Virus record (IMG/VR): IMGVR_UViG_3300020179_000029
Coordinates: 1-64,000 of that record
Reading direction: 5' to 3' (one strand)
DNA: 64,000 nt
From: a virus
The position numbers were made by a program, and so were the translations under genes. The notes beneath the pieces were generated by a model. That model ran no database searches, had not been told where the DNA came from, and was given only the letters and a program-made list of their open reading frames with translations. Positions 35,456 through 44,327 of this stretch are shown here, in pieces (position 1 is the first letter of the stretch; the number at the start of each line of letters is the position of its first letter).

Positions 35456-35832
35456 ATCCTTTTGATTACGTTAATAGTATTTCAAGCAATAAGAATAATT
35501 TAATGAGAGGGTCAGAAAATGATGAGCTCTCCCAGAAAGAGTATATTCCCTTCGTAGTAAACAGAGCACTCTCATACTATACCGATACTCTGCTCTATGC
35601 CAATGAGATGAATAAATTCAGTGATCTCGATAATTTAATGCAATATGAGTATCTTTTCCATAGTATTAGAAAGGGTAGAAGGTTTAGTAAGTGGTCAAAA
35701 TCCAAAACTACCGAAGAATTATTAGCAATCAGTAAGTATTTTAACGTTAATATTAAAAGATCACAGGAATATAAAAGTCTGCTATCACCAGAACAAATAC
35801 AGGAAATAGCTATGATTATAAATAATTCATAG
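35452..35832 (+). CDS. gp62: Clamp loader small subunit gp62
   Basis: 126 residues (T4: 187, so short). FDYVNSISSNKNNLMRGSEN and YIPFVVNRALSYYTDTLLYA match aquatic-phage gp62. It completes the clamp loader and precedes regA as in T4. Confidence 0.88.
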   Translation: MNPFDYVNSISSNKNNLMRGSENDELSQKEYIPFVVNRALSYYTDTLLYANEMNKFSDLDNLMQYEYLFHSIRKGRRFSKWSKSKTTEELLAISKYFNVNIKRSQEYKSLLSPEQIQEIAMIINNS

Positions 35833-35861
35833 TTGTTCCTATAACAATAATAAGGTGAAAT

Positions 35862-36257
35862 ATGACTGTTTTAGAATCTCTCGTGGAAGTGAGATTAGTA
35901 GATGAGGACGATTTTTTAAAGGTCCGTGAAACTCTAACTCGAATCGGCGTTGCTTCCCGCAAGGATAAAATTCTATATCAATCTTGCCACATTCTTCATA
36001 AGCAAGGTAGGTATTATATTGTTCATTTCAAAGAGCTGTTCTCCCTTGACGGAAAGCCGGCAAATTTTTCTGAAGATGATATAGCAAGACGTAACACCAT
36101 TGCCAACCTTTTAGCTGAATGGGGTTTAGTGCAGTTAATCAATCCCACAGCAAGCAAAGAACCTGTTGCTCCTCTTTCTCAAATAAAAATTCTTCCGCAT
36201 AAAGAGAAAGATGACTGGGAACTTGTAGCAAAGTACAATATAGGTAGAAAAAGGTAG
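35862..36257 (+). CDS. regA: Translational repressor RegA
   Basis: 131 residues (T4: 122). VRETLTRIGVASRKDKILYQ followed by SCHILHKQGRYYIVHFKELF closely follows T4 RegA. It binds ribosome sites of early mRNAs. SD AAGG precedes the ATG. Its stop merges with the next promoter (TAGTTGATT). Confidence 0.95.
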   Translation: MTVLESLVEVRLVDEDDFLKVRETLTRIGVASRKDKILYQSCHILHKQGRYYIVHFKELFSLDGKPANFSEDDIARRNTIANLLAEWGLVQLINPTASKEPVAPLSQIKILPHKEKDDWELVAKYNIGRKR

Positions 36258-36286
36258 TTGATTTAATTCTTCGTAACGTCTATAAT
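36258..36286 (+). promoter_or_regulatory. sigma70-type promoter of the conserved-spacer family
   Basis: TTGATT (36258-36263), 17-base spacer with TTCGTAA, TATAAT (36281-36286). It overlaps the regA stop. Confidence 0.75.
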
Positions 36287-36304
36287 AAGATGTAAGGAGA
36301 ATAT

Positions 36305-36655
36305 ATGATTATTACGATTTACGGTGGAAGTAAAAAAACGCGTAAACAACGTGAAAAAGAGAAGCAGGCCTGGAAGGATCAGCAGGAAAAGTATAAATTT
36401 GCTTATTCTCAAAATCCTAAAAAAGCCTGGACTCCTGAAGTAGTAAATAGTACTAGTAGTAGACTTAATCTCAATAGCCATAGACTGAGCAGTAATTACC
36501 CTTCTAGAGATTCCGGTATCGGTGTTGCTCCTAAAAAAGCTAATACTACCTATACTGGAGATAATCTTATAGGAATAGGTAACTTACATAAATCTAATCT
36601 CGTGCCTGTTTTTAAGGGCGAGGAAGCAATAGATTTAGCAAAGATGCGGCGATGA
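36305..36655 (+). CDS. Conserved phage protein of unknown function
   Basis: 116 residues. Basic, charged N-terminus (KKTRKQREKEKQAWKDQQEK) and a conserved end, KKANTTYTGDNLIGIG then FKGEEAIDLAKMRR, which I recognise from many phages without known function. SD AAGGAG precedes the ATG and the gene follows a strong promoter, so early expression is likely. Confidence 0.75.
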   Translation: MIITIYGGSKKTRKQREKEKQAWKDQQEKYKFAYSQNPKKAWTPEVVNSTSSRLNLNSHRLSSNYPSRDSGIGVAPKKANTTYTGDNLIGIGNLHKSNLVPVFKGEEAIDLAKMRR

Positions 36656-36670
36656 GAGCTAAATAACTTT

Positions 36671-36696
36671 GTCACGCCTAATGGGTGACATTTTAA
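36671..36696 (+). terminator. Weak terminator-like hairpin
   Basis: GTCAC / GTGAC stem with a further inner CC/GG pairing and TAAT loop, followed by ATTTTAA. Preceded by CTAAATA (36659-36665), a possible late element for the following heat-shock operon. Confidence 0.4.
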
Positions 36697-36723
36697 CTCG
36701 CTTAATTTAAAAGGAGAATTACA

Positions 36724-36942
36724 ATGCATACGTATATTTCTACGGCTATTGATTCCATTCAATACGCCAAAACACAATTCCTCAATACATTTGTTAAAGA
36801 AGAGTCACTCAGAAAGCCTTTGCAGGACTTTGTGAATGCTCAAGCGCTATTTGCTCGCAATATGGTAAACGTTAACAACGATCTGTATTCAGCAATGACA
36901 ACATTTGATATTTCAAAATATCTGACTCCAGTTAAACAATAA
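36724..36942 (+). CDS. Small helical protein, phasin-like pattern, before the heat-shock gene
   Basis: 72 residues, strong SD AAGGAG. Amphipathic helices (PLQDFVNAQALFARNMVNVN) resemble a phasin segment. The next gene shares an N-terminal 'FVNAQ / FANAQSNFAKA' look. Function unknown. Confidence 0.6.
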   Translation: MHTYISTAIDSIQYAKTQFLNTFVKEESLRKPLQDFVNAQALFARNMVNVNNDLYSAMTTFDISKYLTPVKQ

Positions 36943-36952
36943 GGGGAATTTC

Positions 36953-37426
36953 ATGAACGCACTTTCACTACTCAAAGATTTTGAGCGCAGCTTTATTGGC
37001 TTTGACAAAGTATTTAATGAGTTTGCAAACGCTCAATCAAACTTTGCTAAAGCATTACCATCTTTTCCTCCATACAATATTAAGAAAGTAGATGATAAAA
37101 CATTTACAATTGAGCTTGCAGTTGCTGGCTTTAGTAAGCAAGATATTGATGTTGAACTGGATGGGGATACTCTTAAAATTTCCGGTCGTACAAATAGTGA
37201 CGATAGCGAATATATTTACAAAGGTATCGCCGAGAGAGCTTTTGCTCGTCAATGGAAAATTGCTGACTCTATTGAAATTAAGAATGCCGCTTTAGTTAAT
37301 GGCATGCTTAAAATTACTCTAGAAAATATGATGAAAGTTCTTCCAACTAAAAAGATTGAAGTAGTTGATGCGGAAGAGCAAACTTTAAAGGGTAAAAAGC
37401 AACTTCTCCAGGAGAGTTCTAGATGA
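36953..37426 (+). CDS. Small heat-shock protein (Hsp20/IbpA-like)
   Basis: 157 residues. Alpha-crystallin domain about 40-135: PPYNIKKVDDKTFTIELAVA, GFSKQDIDVELDGDTLKISG, AERAFARQWKIADSIEIKNA, and LVNGMLKITLEN. The N-terminal arm contains FANAQSNFAKALPSFPPY. Phage Hsp20 proteins are common in aquatic T4-like phages. It probably protects phage proteins in folding. Confidence 0.92.
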   Translation: MNALSLLKDFERSFIGFDKVFNEFANAQSNFAKALPSFPPYNIKKVDDKTFTIELAVAGFSKQDIDVELDGDTLKISGRTNSDDSEYIYKGIAERAFARQWKIADSIEIKNAALVNGMLKITLENMMKVLPTKKIEVVDAEEQTLKGKKQLLQESSR

Positions 37427-37563
37427 ACTGGCTAAAAAAGATGTTTGATAAACTTGTTGACTCAATGGAAGCATACAACAGGTATAAAACAGCCGCTATT
37501 TTATCTACACACGTTAGAGATAAAAAAGAGCTGGATAAAATACTTAAAGATCTTTATAAGTAG
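37423..37563 (+). CDS. 46-residue protein, DUF3563-like
   Basis: Starts inside the hsp20 stop (ATGA) and reads MNWLKKMFDKLVDSMEAYNR through to DKKELDKILKDLYK. Basic and helical, like short DUF3563 proteins. It is followed by a terminator, so it ends this operon. Confidence 0.55.
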   Translation: MNWLKKMFDKLVDSMEAYNRYKTAAILSTHVRDKKELDKILKDLYK

Positions 37564-37569
37564 TTCGAT

Positions 37570-37595
37570 GGGTGGCAGTGCCACCCATTTTATTT
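37570..37595 (+). terminator. Terminator before DNA polymerase
   Basis: Perfect stem GGGTGGC / GCCACCC with a 3-base loop, then ATTTTATTTT. A TATAAT at 37596-37601 follows at once and may be a -10 for gene 43. Confidence 0.8.
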
Positions 37596-37607
37596 TATAA
37601 TGTAGAG

Positions 37608-40157
37608 ATGTCAAAATTCTATACTAGCGTCTACTTAAATCGTAGCGAAATATTATTGCGTGGTTATGAAAACGGTCAACGTATTCAACATGCAATTCCT
37701 TACAAACCTTACCTGTTTGTTACCTCAAGAATAAAAAATACAGAATATAGAACTCTCAAAGGAGTATCTGTTGATAAAATCACTTTTGGAAGCGTTTATG
37801 AAGCTCGCGAATATATTAAGCGATACAAGGACGTTGAAGGTCTTGACATCTATGGCCTTACTAACTTTGTGTATACTTTTATTCATGACCATTATTCTGG
37901 TAGCATTGATTACGACCCTTCTCTTATTTCTGTTGTATCCCTTGATATCGAGACCGATTCAACTGGAGGATTTCCAGACATTAGTGCTGCTGATAAACAA
38001 ATCACCGCTATTACTCTAAGCAAAAAGGGAAAGATGGTAGTAATGGGATATAATGATTTTGTTATCCCAAAAGGTAGTGACGAAGAAATAACTTATTTAA
38101 AGTGTAAAGACGAGCAGGACTTGCTTGAGAAGTTTATTAAGGTGTGGAGATCTACTCAGTTCTTACCTGATGTAGTTACGGGATGGAACGTTGAGTTCTT
38201 TGATATGCCTTATATTATTAATCGTATTACTCGACTACTTGGACCGGAAAGTGCGAAGAGACTTTCTCCATGGGGCATTCTGAGTCAGCGTGAAATTGAG
38301 CTTGCAGGCCGTCAATACGTTATTCCAGAGATCGTCGGTCTTACTATCCTTGACTATATGCAGCTGTATAAGAAGTTTTCTTTTACGATGCAAGAAAGCT
38401 ACAAACTTGACTATATCTCTTGGGTTGTACTAGGGGAGCGTAAGTTAGATTATGACTCACTTGGGTACAGCAGTCTGGACGAGCTGTATAAGAAGAACTA
38501 CCAGAAATATATTGAATATAATATTCAGGACGTTAGACTTGTAGACAGACTGGAAGATAAGCTTAAATTTATTGAGCAAGTGTTTGCCCTTGCTTACGAT
38601 GGAAAGATTAACTATTTAGATACTTTCACTTCTGTGCGCTCATGGGATATGTACATTCATAATGAGTTACTCTCAAAGAATATTGTCATACCTCAATTTG
38701 ATCCATCTGAAAGAGTAAAAGACGATCCTATTGAAGGAGCTTATGTTAAGGATCCTCAGGTAGGTATGCATAAGTGGGTTGTATCATTTGACTTGAATAG
38801 TCTATACCCTCACTTGATTATGCAGTATAATATTTCACCCGAAACATATACCGGGGTCATTTCCTCGCTTAACGTTAGCGATGGTGTAGATAAAATTCTT
38901 AATGGAGCATTAAACGATCCTGCTATTCGTAATGAAATGGAATCCCAGAATATTACAGTAGCTGCGACAGGTTGTATGTTTGATAAGGACTATCAAGGCT
39001 TTTTACCTCAGATGATGCAACGACTGTATGATGACCGAGTTAAGTATAAGAATCAAATGATCGAAGCAAAGAAGAAGTATGAGAAAGAAAAGACGTATGA
39101 GCTTGAAAAGGAAGTAGCTCGATGTCATAACATGCAGCTTGCAAAGAAGATTCAGCTTAACTCAGTTTATGGTGCATTAGGCAATCGGTACTTTAGATGG
39201 TTTGATGCAAGACTTGCCGAATCAATTACTAAGTCCGGCCAGCTATCCATTCGGTGGATGGAAAATAAAATTAACGCCTACCTTAATAAAGTGCTTAAGA
39301 CAGGCAACGAGGACTTTGTTATTGCTGTTGATACTGACTCAATGTACATTGATCTCGGAAAGTTTGTAGAAAAGACCTGTGAAGGCAAATCAAACGAACA
39401 AATTGTCAAGTACCTTGATAAAGTTTGTCAGGAAGTATTTGAGCCTTACATTGATAAATGCTACGAAGAGTTAGCATTATACGTTAACGCGTATGATCAA
39501 AAGATGAAAATGAAACGCGAGGCTATTGCTAATAAAGGAATCTGGACAGCTAAGAAACGATATATCTTAAACGTTTATGATAATGAGGGGGTGTTATATT
39601 CTGAACCTAAACTAAAAATTATGGGTATTGAAGCTGTGAGAACCTCCACACCCGCTGTTGTAAGAGATAGTATTAAGAAAGCCCTAACTATGATTATGAC
39701 GATGACTGAGGATGACTTAATTAACTACATTACTTCAGAGCGTGAACGGTTCGGTACGCTTCCGTTTGAGGATATTGCCTTTCCGAGAGGCTGTAAAGAG
39801 CTTGATAAGTGGATAGAAAAAAGCAGTTCAGCTAAAATATATAGAACGGGAACTCCTATTCATGTCAAAGGAGCAATCATATATAATTACCTACTCAAGC
39901 AAGCTAACCTCTTAAACAAGTACGAGCAGGTGCATAAAGGTGATAAGGTTAAATTTTGCTATTTGAAGTTACCTAATAAAATTAATGAGCACGTAATTAG
40001 TACTCCTGGTAAGTTACCCCCTGAGCTAAATTTAAATGACGTTATTGATTATGACGTACAATTTGAGAAGTCGTTTGTTGAGCCACTTAAAACTATACTT
40101 GACGCTATTGGTTGGAAGACAGAGCGTAGAAATACTTTAGAGGAATTCTTTGCATGA
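37608..40157 (+). CDS. gp43: DNA polymerase gp43 (family B)
   Basis: 849 residues (T4: 898). Start MSKFYTSVYLNRSEI, chosen over the upstream in-frame GTG at 37572 that lies in the terminator. Exonuclease motifs SLDIETDS (D113, E115), VVTGWNVEFFDMPYI and YNIQDVRLVD; polymerase motifs A SFDLNSLYPHLIMQYN, B KIQLNSVYGALGNRYFRWFD and C VIAVDTDSMY. All catalytic Asp are present and no intein or frameshift is seen. Confidence 0.97.
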   Translation: MSKFYTSVYLNRSEILLRGYENGQRIQHAIPYKPYLFVTSRIKNTEYRTLKGVSVDKITFGSVYEAREYIKRYKDVEGLDIYGLTNFVYTFIHDHYSGSIDYDPSLISVVSLDIETDSTGGFPDISAADKQITAITLSKKGKMVVMGYNDFVIPKGSDEEITYLKCKDEQDLLEKFIKVWRSTQFLPDVVTGWNVEFFDMPYIINRITRLLGPESAKRLSPWGILSQREIELAGRQYVIPEIVGLTILDYMQLYKKFSFTMQESYKLDYISWVVLGERKLDYDSLGYSSLDELYKKNYQKYIEYNIQDVRLVDRLEDKLKFIEQVFALAYDGKINYLDTFTSVRSWDMYIHNELLSKNIVIPQFDPSERVKDDPIEGAYVKDPQVGMHKWVVSFDLNSLYPHLIMQYNISPETYTGVISSLNVSDGVDKILNGALNDPAIRNEMESQNITVAATGCMFDKDYQGFLPQMMQRLYDDRVKYKNQMIEAKKKYEKEKTYELEKEVARCHNMQLAKKIQLNSVYGALGNRYFRWFDARLAESITKSGQLSIRWMENKINAYLNKVLKTGNEDFVIAVDTDSMYIDLGKFVEKTCEGKSNEQIVKYLDKVCQEVFEPYIDKCYEELALYVNAYDQKMKMKREAIANKGIWTAKKRYILNVYDNEGVLYSEPKLKIMGIEAVRTSTPAVVRDSIKKALTMIMTMTEDDLINYITSERERFGTLPFEDIAFPRGCKELDKWIEKSSSAKIYRTGTPIHVKGAIIYNYLLKQANLLNKYEQVHKGDKVKFCYLKLPNKINEHVISTPGKLPPELNLNDVIDYDVQFEKSFVEPLKTILDAIGWKTERRNTLEEFFA

Positions 40158-40444
40158 AGCCAGTAATAACTCTCGACGAAGATGATTTTGGATTTTCTGC
40201 TGTTAGTGAAGAAGAATTAAAAGTATTGGAGAAAGAACTTCAACAGCAAGTTACTATAAAGTCAAAAGAGCTTGAAGAGGTTGAAAAAACATATAAAGGT
40301 AAGTTAGAACAGCTCTACCGTACCGTTCTCCCTCTTTTACAAAACTTAGCAAAAGATTCTGATAAGGAATATATTTACTGGCCCAACAGAACTCAAAAAA
40401 TGCAACAGTTTATAAAAAAGGTAGAAGCCATAGTAAATGATTAA
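40154..40444 (+). CDS. Small coiled-coil protein after gene 43
   Basis: 96 residues. Acidic start ITLDEDDFGFSAVSEEELKV, then a coiled coil (LEKELQQQVTIKSKELEEVE) and a C-terminal YIYWPNRTQKMQQFIKKV segment common in aquatic T4-like phages. Function unknown. Confidence 0.7.
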   Translation: MKPVITLDEDDFGFSAVSEEELKVLEKELQQQVTIKSKELEEVEKTYKGKLEQLYRTVLPLLQNLAKDSDKEYIYWPNRTQKMQQFIKKVEAIVND

Positions 40445-41453
40445 CTATCTCGCTTTAATAACAGCTTTAATTCTTTCAGCTATTGCCGCATATTATTCGG
40501 TAGCCGGGCTTGCAGCTATATTTGCTGCGGCCGTTATTCCCATTGTTATTATGGGAGCATCGTTAGAGTTAGCCAAAGTTGTAGCAGCATCTTGGGTGTA
40601 TAGCAATTGGGGAACTGCTCCAAAATTAATTCGATACTATCTAGTTATATCAGTAATTGTTTTAATGTTTATTACTAGTTTGGGTGCCTTTGGATTTTTA
40701 TCTAAAGCCCATTTAGATCAAAACTTGGTTGGAGCTGATACAAACGTTGAGTTAAAAATAATTGATCAGCAGATTCAAAATGAACAGAGGAGATTAGATA
40801 ATGCTCAGAGAGCTCTTAACTCTTTGGATAGATTGGTTGATAATGTTGATCCAGAAGCCGCTAGCAAAATACGTAATCAGCAGGCAAGGGAACGCTCCCG
40901 TATTCTTTCTGAAATTAGTAGTGCGTCTAACTCTCTTAAGACACTTAATACTCAGGCAGGGCCCCTCCGAAAAGATTCGGCAAGAATTGCTGCTGAAGTT
41001 GGACCGATCAAATACATTGCAGACCTTATCTACGGAGAAGAGGCTCAAGGAGTACTTGAAAAAGCTGTAAGAGTAGTTATTATTCTTATTGTGGTAGTTT
41101 TTGATCCTCTTGCTATTGTTTTGTTAATTGCTGCTAATCATGGGTTACGTAATTCTCAGAATGATCCTGTAGTTAATAATTTGTTATCTTTTCCTGTTAC
41201 AGAGCAAAAATCTTTTCGTAGAGTAAAAAACGTTACTAAGCAAGATAATAGTATAAAAAACGTTACTAAGCAAGATAATAGTATAAAAAACGTTAAAAGA
41301 GAATGGGATCCTAGATTCTTTAGAAGATTTGAAAAAATTAAACTTCCTAACTGGATAGAAAGAGTCAAGAAGTTGAAAGAAAAACGAGATCCATCTAAAA
41401 TAGAGATTGATAAGAGCAAAGTTAAAGATATACGAGACGGAGGAACATTTTGA
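40437..41453 (+). CDS. Polytopic membrane protein with cytoplasmic coiled coil
   Basis: 338 residues. TM segments about 4-22, 25-46, 68-91 and 207-233 (VIILIVVVFDPLAIVLLIA); between TM3 and TM4 a coiled coil (QQIQNEQRRLDNAQRALNSL). The tail (about 262-338) is very basic and contains an internal 10-residue duplication KNVTKQDNSI caused by a 30-bp DNA repeat. The family is recurrent in aquatic T4-like genomes; role unknown. Confidence 0.75.
   Translation: MINYLALITALILSAIAAYYSVAGLAAIFAAAVIPIVIMGASLELAKVVAASWVYSNWGTAPKLIRYYLVISVIVLMFITSLGAFGFLSKAHLDQNLVGADTNVELKIIDQQIQNEQRRLDNAQRALNSLDRLVDNVDPEAASKIRNQQARERSRILSEISSASNSLKTLNTQAGPLRKDSARIAAEVGPIKYIADLIYGEEAQGVLEKAVRVVIILIVVVFDPLAIVLLIAANHGLRNSQNDPVVNNLLSFPVTEQKSFRRVKNVTKQDNSIKNVTKQDNSIKNVKREWDPRFFRRFEKIKLPNWIERVKKLKEKRDPSKIEIDKSKVKDIRDGGTF
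41225..41295 (+). repeat. 30-bp tandem repeat, 2.4 copies, in frame
   Basis: Two identical 30-base units (41225-41254, 41255-41284) plus the first 11 bases of a third. Each encodes KNVTKQDNSI in the basic tail of the membrane protein. The exact identity suggests a recent slippage event. Confidence 0.95.
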
Positions 41454-41674
41454 CTTTACCTGATGAAAGATACAAAGCTGTTCTGTATACACAACAGTTT
41501 TTAATTGATCTTTTAAACCCAAAAACTTCTCCAGGCGTACCTCGGGAAATAAGACAGCGGGCCAGCGCACTTCTCAAACACTACCCAAACGGTTTAGATA
41601 TGGAAAGAACAAGTGAAAAAATTCCTGAAGTATTTGCTAAAGATTGGACAACAAGGAAAATAAATTATGAATGA
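41450..41674 (+). CDS. BPSL0761-like small protein
   Basis: 74 residues. DERYKAVLYTQQFLIDLLNP and REIRQRASALLKHYP match a small family found in bacteria and aquatic phages. The function is unknown. Overlaps neighbours by 4 and 8 bases. Confidence 0.75.
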   Translation: MTLPDERYKAVLYTQQFLIDLLNPKTSPGVPREIRQRASALLKHYPNGLDMERTSEKIPEVFAKDWTTRKINYE

Positions 41675-41843
41675 TTTTGAAGTTCATCCTATCGGGCATT
41701 TTGAAGAAATAAGGCTGGCTCGTAAGCTAATGAATGCAATTTGTGACTATCAAAATTTTGAAGCTCTTCATCCAAGCGTTCTAGAGGAAGTAAAAAAATT
41801 AAAAAAACTATATGAGCGTCAAATTGAGGAAGGAATACAATGA
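41667..41843 (+). CDS. 58-residue helical protein
   Basis: Reads [20 protein letters not shown] to ERQIEEGIQ, ending in the uvsX start. Acidic and helical. No family recognised. The start at 41667 overlaps the previous stop by 8 bases; both edges suggest coupling. Confidence 0.5.
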   Translation: MNDFEVHPIGHFEEIRLARKLMNAICDYQNFEALHPSVLEEVKKLKKLYERQIEEGIQ

Positions 41844-42916
41844 ATGATTTTTTTAGAAATTTAGTAGAGGAAATAAAAGATGAAGATACTTCTATTGCCG
41901 CTGACGGCGCCGGCAGTGCTGAGTTTAGCGGTTTTATTGATACTGGCAGCTTTATGCTCAACGCTGTTCTCTCTGGCAGCCTCTACGGTGGCGTACCTGA
42001 TAACAAGGTTACTGCTTTTGCAGGAGAGTCCGCTACTGGTAAAACTTACTTCGTTCTTGGTGTCGTACGAGCATTCCTCGAAAAGAATCCACAAGGAGGA
42101 GTCGTCTATTACGATACAGAGGCCGCGGTCACAAAGAGAATGATGGAAGAACGTGGCATTGATACTTCACGTGTAATTATTTCAGAACCAGATACTATTC
42201 AGAAGTTTAAAACCCATGCGTTAAAAATGATTGATGCATATGAGAAGCAACCTGAAGATAAACGACCTCCTATGATGTTTGTTTTGGATAGTCTTGGCCT
42301 CCTATCAACCAGTAAAGAGATGGAAGATAGTCTTGAAGGTAAAGATACAAGAGACATGACAAAGGCTCAGTTAATAAAAGCTGCCTTTCGTGTATTGACT
42401 TTAAAATTAGCTAAAGTCAAAGTGCCCATGCTCGTGACTAATCACGTTTATGATCTTGTTGGAAGTTATGTACCTATGAAGGAGCTCGGAGGTGGAACGG
42501 GACTTAAATACGCTGCCAGTACTATTGCAATGCTTACAAAAAAGAAAGAAAAAGATTCAACAGGCGAGATTGTCGGAAATATTATCAGAGTCAAAATGTA
42601 TAAGTCCAGACTCTCAAAAGAGAACCAAAACGTTGAAGTGTTACTTACTTACGACAAAGGGCTTGACCGATACTACGGGCTCTTAGATCTGGCCGAGAAA
42701 TATCAGATTATTAAAAAAGTATCAACTCGCTACGAACTTCCTAGCGGAACTAAAGTATTTGGAAAAGAAATTAATTCTAACCCTCAAAAATATTTTACTG
42801 AAGAAATAATGGTGCAACTTGAAGATGCAGCTAAAAAAGAATACTCATACGGAGGAACGGGACCCTCTTCTACCGGAGATAATGAAGAATCTGTCGATGA
42901 GGTTTTGGCAGAATAA
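41840..42916 (+). CDS. uvsX: Recombinase UvsX
   Basis: 358 residues (T4: 391). Walker A GESATGKT (62-69), Glu in [11 protein letters not shown], Walker [12 protein letters not shown], and [20 protein letters not shown] with loop L2. It catalyses strand exchange with UvsY. The C-terminus is acidic ([14 protein letters not shown]). Confidence 0.95.
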   Translation: MNDFFRNLVEEIKDEDTSIAADGAGSAEFSGFIDTGSFMLNAVLSGSLYGGVPDNKVTAFAGESATGKTYFVLGVVRAFLEKNPQGGVVYYDTEAAVTKRMMEERGIDTSRVIISEPDTIQKFKTHALKMIDAYEKQPEDKRPPMMFVLDSLGLLSTSKEMEDSLEGKDTRDMTKAQLIKAAFRVLTLKLAKVKVPMLVTNHVYDLVGSYVPMKELGGGTGLKYAASTIAMLTKKKEKDSTGEIVGNIIRVKMYKSRLSKENQNVEVLLTYDKGLDRYYGLLDLAEKYQIIKKVSTRYELPSGTKVFGKEINSNPQKYFTEEIMVQLEDAAKKEYSYGGTGPSSTGDNEESVDEVLAE

Positions 42917-43049
42917 TAAGGAATATTATAAAGAACCTCCTACCTGGCCATTTACGAGATTAGAACCTCATCAAGTTCGTTATCTCCTACATAAACAAAT
43001 AGAGGATGTAAAAAACAAAGTAAATAAACTAGGAGAAGCACTTCTATGA
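42897..43049 (+). CDS. 50-residue protein overlapping uvsX
   Basis: Out of frame with uvsX, starts ATG in its last codons ([20 protein letters not shown]). A conserved-looking core ([20 protein letters not shown]) lies outside the overlap, arguing that it is real. Helical C-terminus. Function unknown. Confidence 0.55.
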   Translation: MRFWQNNKEYYKEPPTWPFTRLEPHQVRYLLHKQIEDVKNKVNKLGEALL

Positions 43050-43273
43050 AGGGTAGGTCTACTTTAGCTCCTCGTGACTTTTGTAATTTAAGATATGCTC
43101 TTTCGCTTGATAAAGCACAATTTTCAATTTTTTATAATAATTTAGACGTAGAAGATCAAAAATATCTTTCTTCTTTATTAGAGACTCATAGGTTAGATAT
43201 TTTAGATTTTGTTTTTGACATTGGTGATATTCCTAGACCAGATATTGAGGAAGTAATTAATAAAATAAAGTGA
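43046..43273 (+). CDS. 75-residue unknown protein
   Basis: Reads [20 protein letters not shown] and then an acidic helical region (LDVEDQKYLSSLLETHRLDI). Starts 4 bases inside the previous stop. No domain recognised. Confidence 0.6.
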   Translation: MKGRSTLAPRDFCNLRYALSLDKAQFSIFYNNLDVEDQKYLSSLLETHRLDILDFVFDIGDIPRPDIEEVINKIK

Positions 43274-43283
43274 GGAGAATTTT

Positions 43284-43565
43284 ATGGCATGGGTTCTGGT
43301 AGATACAATTTCTCAATATCGTGTGCGATATATGGTAGAAGTTTCTGATTCGTCAAAGGTTGAGTGGGCTCTCGATACCGTCACTTGTAACGAAGCAAAA
43401 GAATTTTCCCAGCATTGGCTAGGAGAAACAATTTTTAGTTATAGTAAAATAAAAGAAGAAGATGCAATTGCTCTTTTTAAAACTGACAATGATTATCTAA
43501 AAGATTGGGATAACGAAGTTATTAAGAAAAACGCTTTTACTTATATTAAAGAACAAAATGTTTGA
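43284..43565 (+). CDS. 93-residue unknown protein
   Basis: Good SD (GAGGAG) before the ATG. Mixed alpha/beta with Trp-rich segments (MAWVLVDTISQYRVRYMVEV and WLGETIFSYSKIKEEDAIAL). Resembles small single-domain phage proteins of unknown function. Overlaps the next gene by 8 bases. Confidence 0.6.
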   Translation: MAWVLVDTISQYRVRYMVEVSDSSKVEWALDTVTCNEAKEFSQHWLGETIFSYSKIKEEDAIALFKTDNDYLKDWDNEVIKKNAFTYIKEQNV

Positions 43566-43887
43566 ATTACTTGTAATAGGATTTTCCTCAGGGATAGTTA
43601 CCGCTGTCATTCTTATTGCGTACCATCGCTACCGCTATTACAAAATGCTTCTTCGCATGAAAGATCATGCTGAAGGAATTTTAGAAGAATTTGAAGAGAG
43701 AGTAGTTAGAGCAAGACTTGAATTTGATTCAAATAACATGCTATGTTATAATAGAGAAACAGATGAGTTTTTAGCCCAGGCAAAAACATGGGATGAACTT
43801 AACATCGTTCTTAAAAATAGATTTCCAGATAAGATGTTTGATGTCCCTCAAGAACAAATTAATAGAGCACAAACCTATGGAAAATAA
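43558..43887 (+). CDS. Small membrane-anchored protein
   Basis: 109 residues with one N-terminal TM segment (LLVIGFSSGIVTAVILIAYH) followed by a charged helical domain (ILEEFEERVVRARLEFDSNN). Type and function unknown. Its end overlaps the AbrB-like gene. Confidence 0.6.
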   Translation: MFELLVIGFSSGIVTAVILIAYHRYRYYKMLLRMKDHAEGILEEFEERVVRARLEFDSNNMLCYNRETDEFLAQAKTWDELNIVLKNRFPDKMFDVPQEQINRAQTYGK

Positions 43888-44089
43888 ATCCTACTCTTGT
43901 AGCGTTTTAGAAATTTTAGATAATGGTGACACTATAATTGAACTACCTGCCGAATTCTTATCAGACGTAGGATGGAAAATAGGGGATGAGTTAGATTTTA
44001 TTACAGAAGACAAAAAAATTATAGTGAAGAATCTTACAAAGGAAAATGATCATGCAAGAAATAACAACAGTAAAACTAGTGTCGGGTGA
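43877..44089 (+). CDS. AbrB/MazE-like swapped-hairpin protein
   Basis: 70 residues from MENKSYSCSVLEILDNGDTI. The stretch IIELPAEFLSDVGWKIGDEL followed by IIVKNLTK matches the SpoVT/AbrB beta-hairpin DNA-binding fold. It could be a small regulator; no toxin partner is adjacent. Start at 43877 inside the previous gene is chosen from the domain boundary. Confidence 0.6.
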   Translation: MENKSYSCSVLEILDNGDTIIELPAEFLSDVGWKIGDELDFITEDKKIIVKNLTKENDHARNNNSKTSVG

Positions 44090-44327
44090 AGAAATTATTG
44101 GTAGGTTAGTTAAAAAGAAAGACAACACTCTAACTCTCTCAAAGCCAGTTCAAATAGTAGCATCACAAAAAGGCATGGGCTTTGCCCCTCTTTGTATCTC
44201 TATTGATGATGCATCAGAGTTTACCTTTAAAGATGAGCACATTCTCTTTACTGCAACAACTAGAAAAGAACTAGAAGAAGCTTATATTAAATCTACTACT
44301 GGCATTCAACTTGCTGGTGGGCTGTAA
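44052..44327 (+). CDS. Sm-like fold protein before the helicase gene
   Basis: 91 residues, start at 44052 (GGA ribosome site 8 bases upstream) rather than 44046. ITTVKLVSGEEIIGRLVKKK, LTLSKPVQIVA and APLCISIDDASEFTF follow the Sm1/Sm2-like strand order. It resembles the first 75 residues of the gene at 17188. It overlaps gp41 by one base. Confidence 0.6.
   Translation: MQEITTVKLVSGEEIIGRLVKKKDNTLTLSKPVQIVASQKGMGFAPLCISIDDASEFTFKDEHILFTATTRKELEEAYIKSTTGIQLAGGL

Noticed and set aside
37572-37607. GTG start of DNA polymerase at 37572
   Set aside because: It lies inside the terminator hairpin and has no ribosome site; MSKFYTSVYL at 37608 is the family start.
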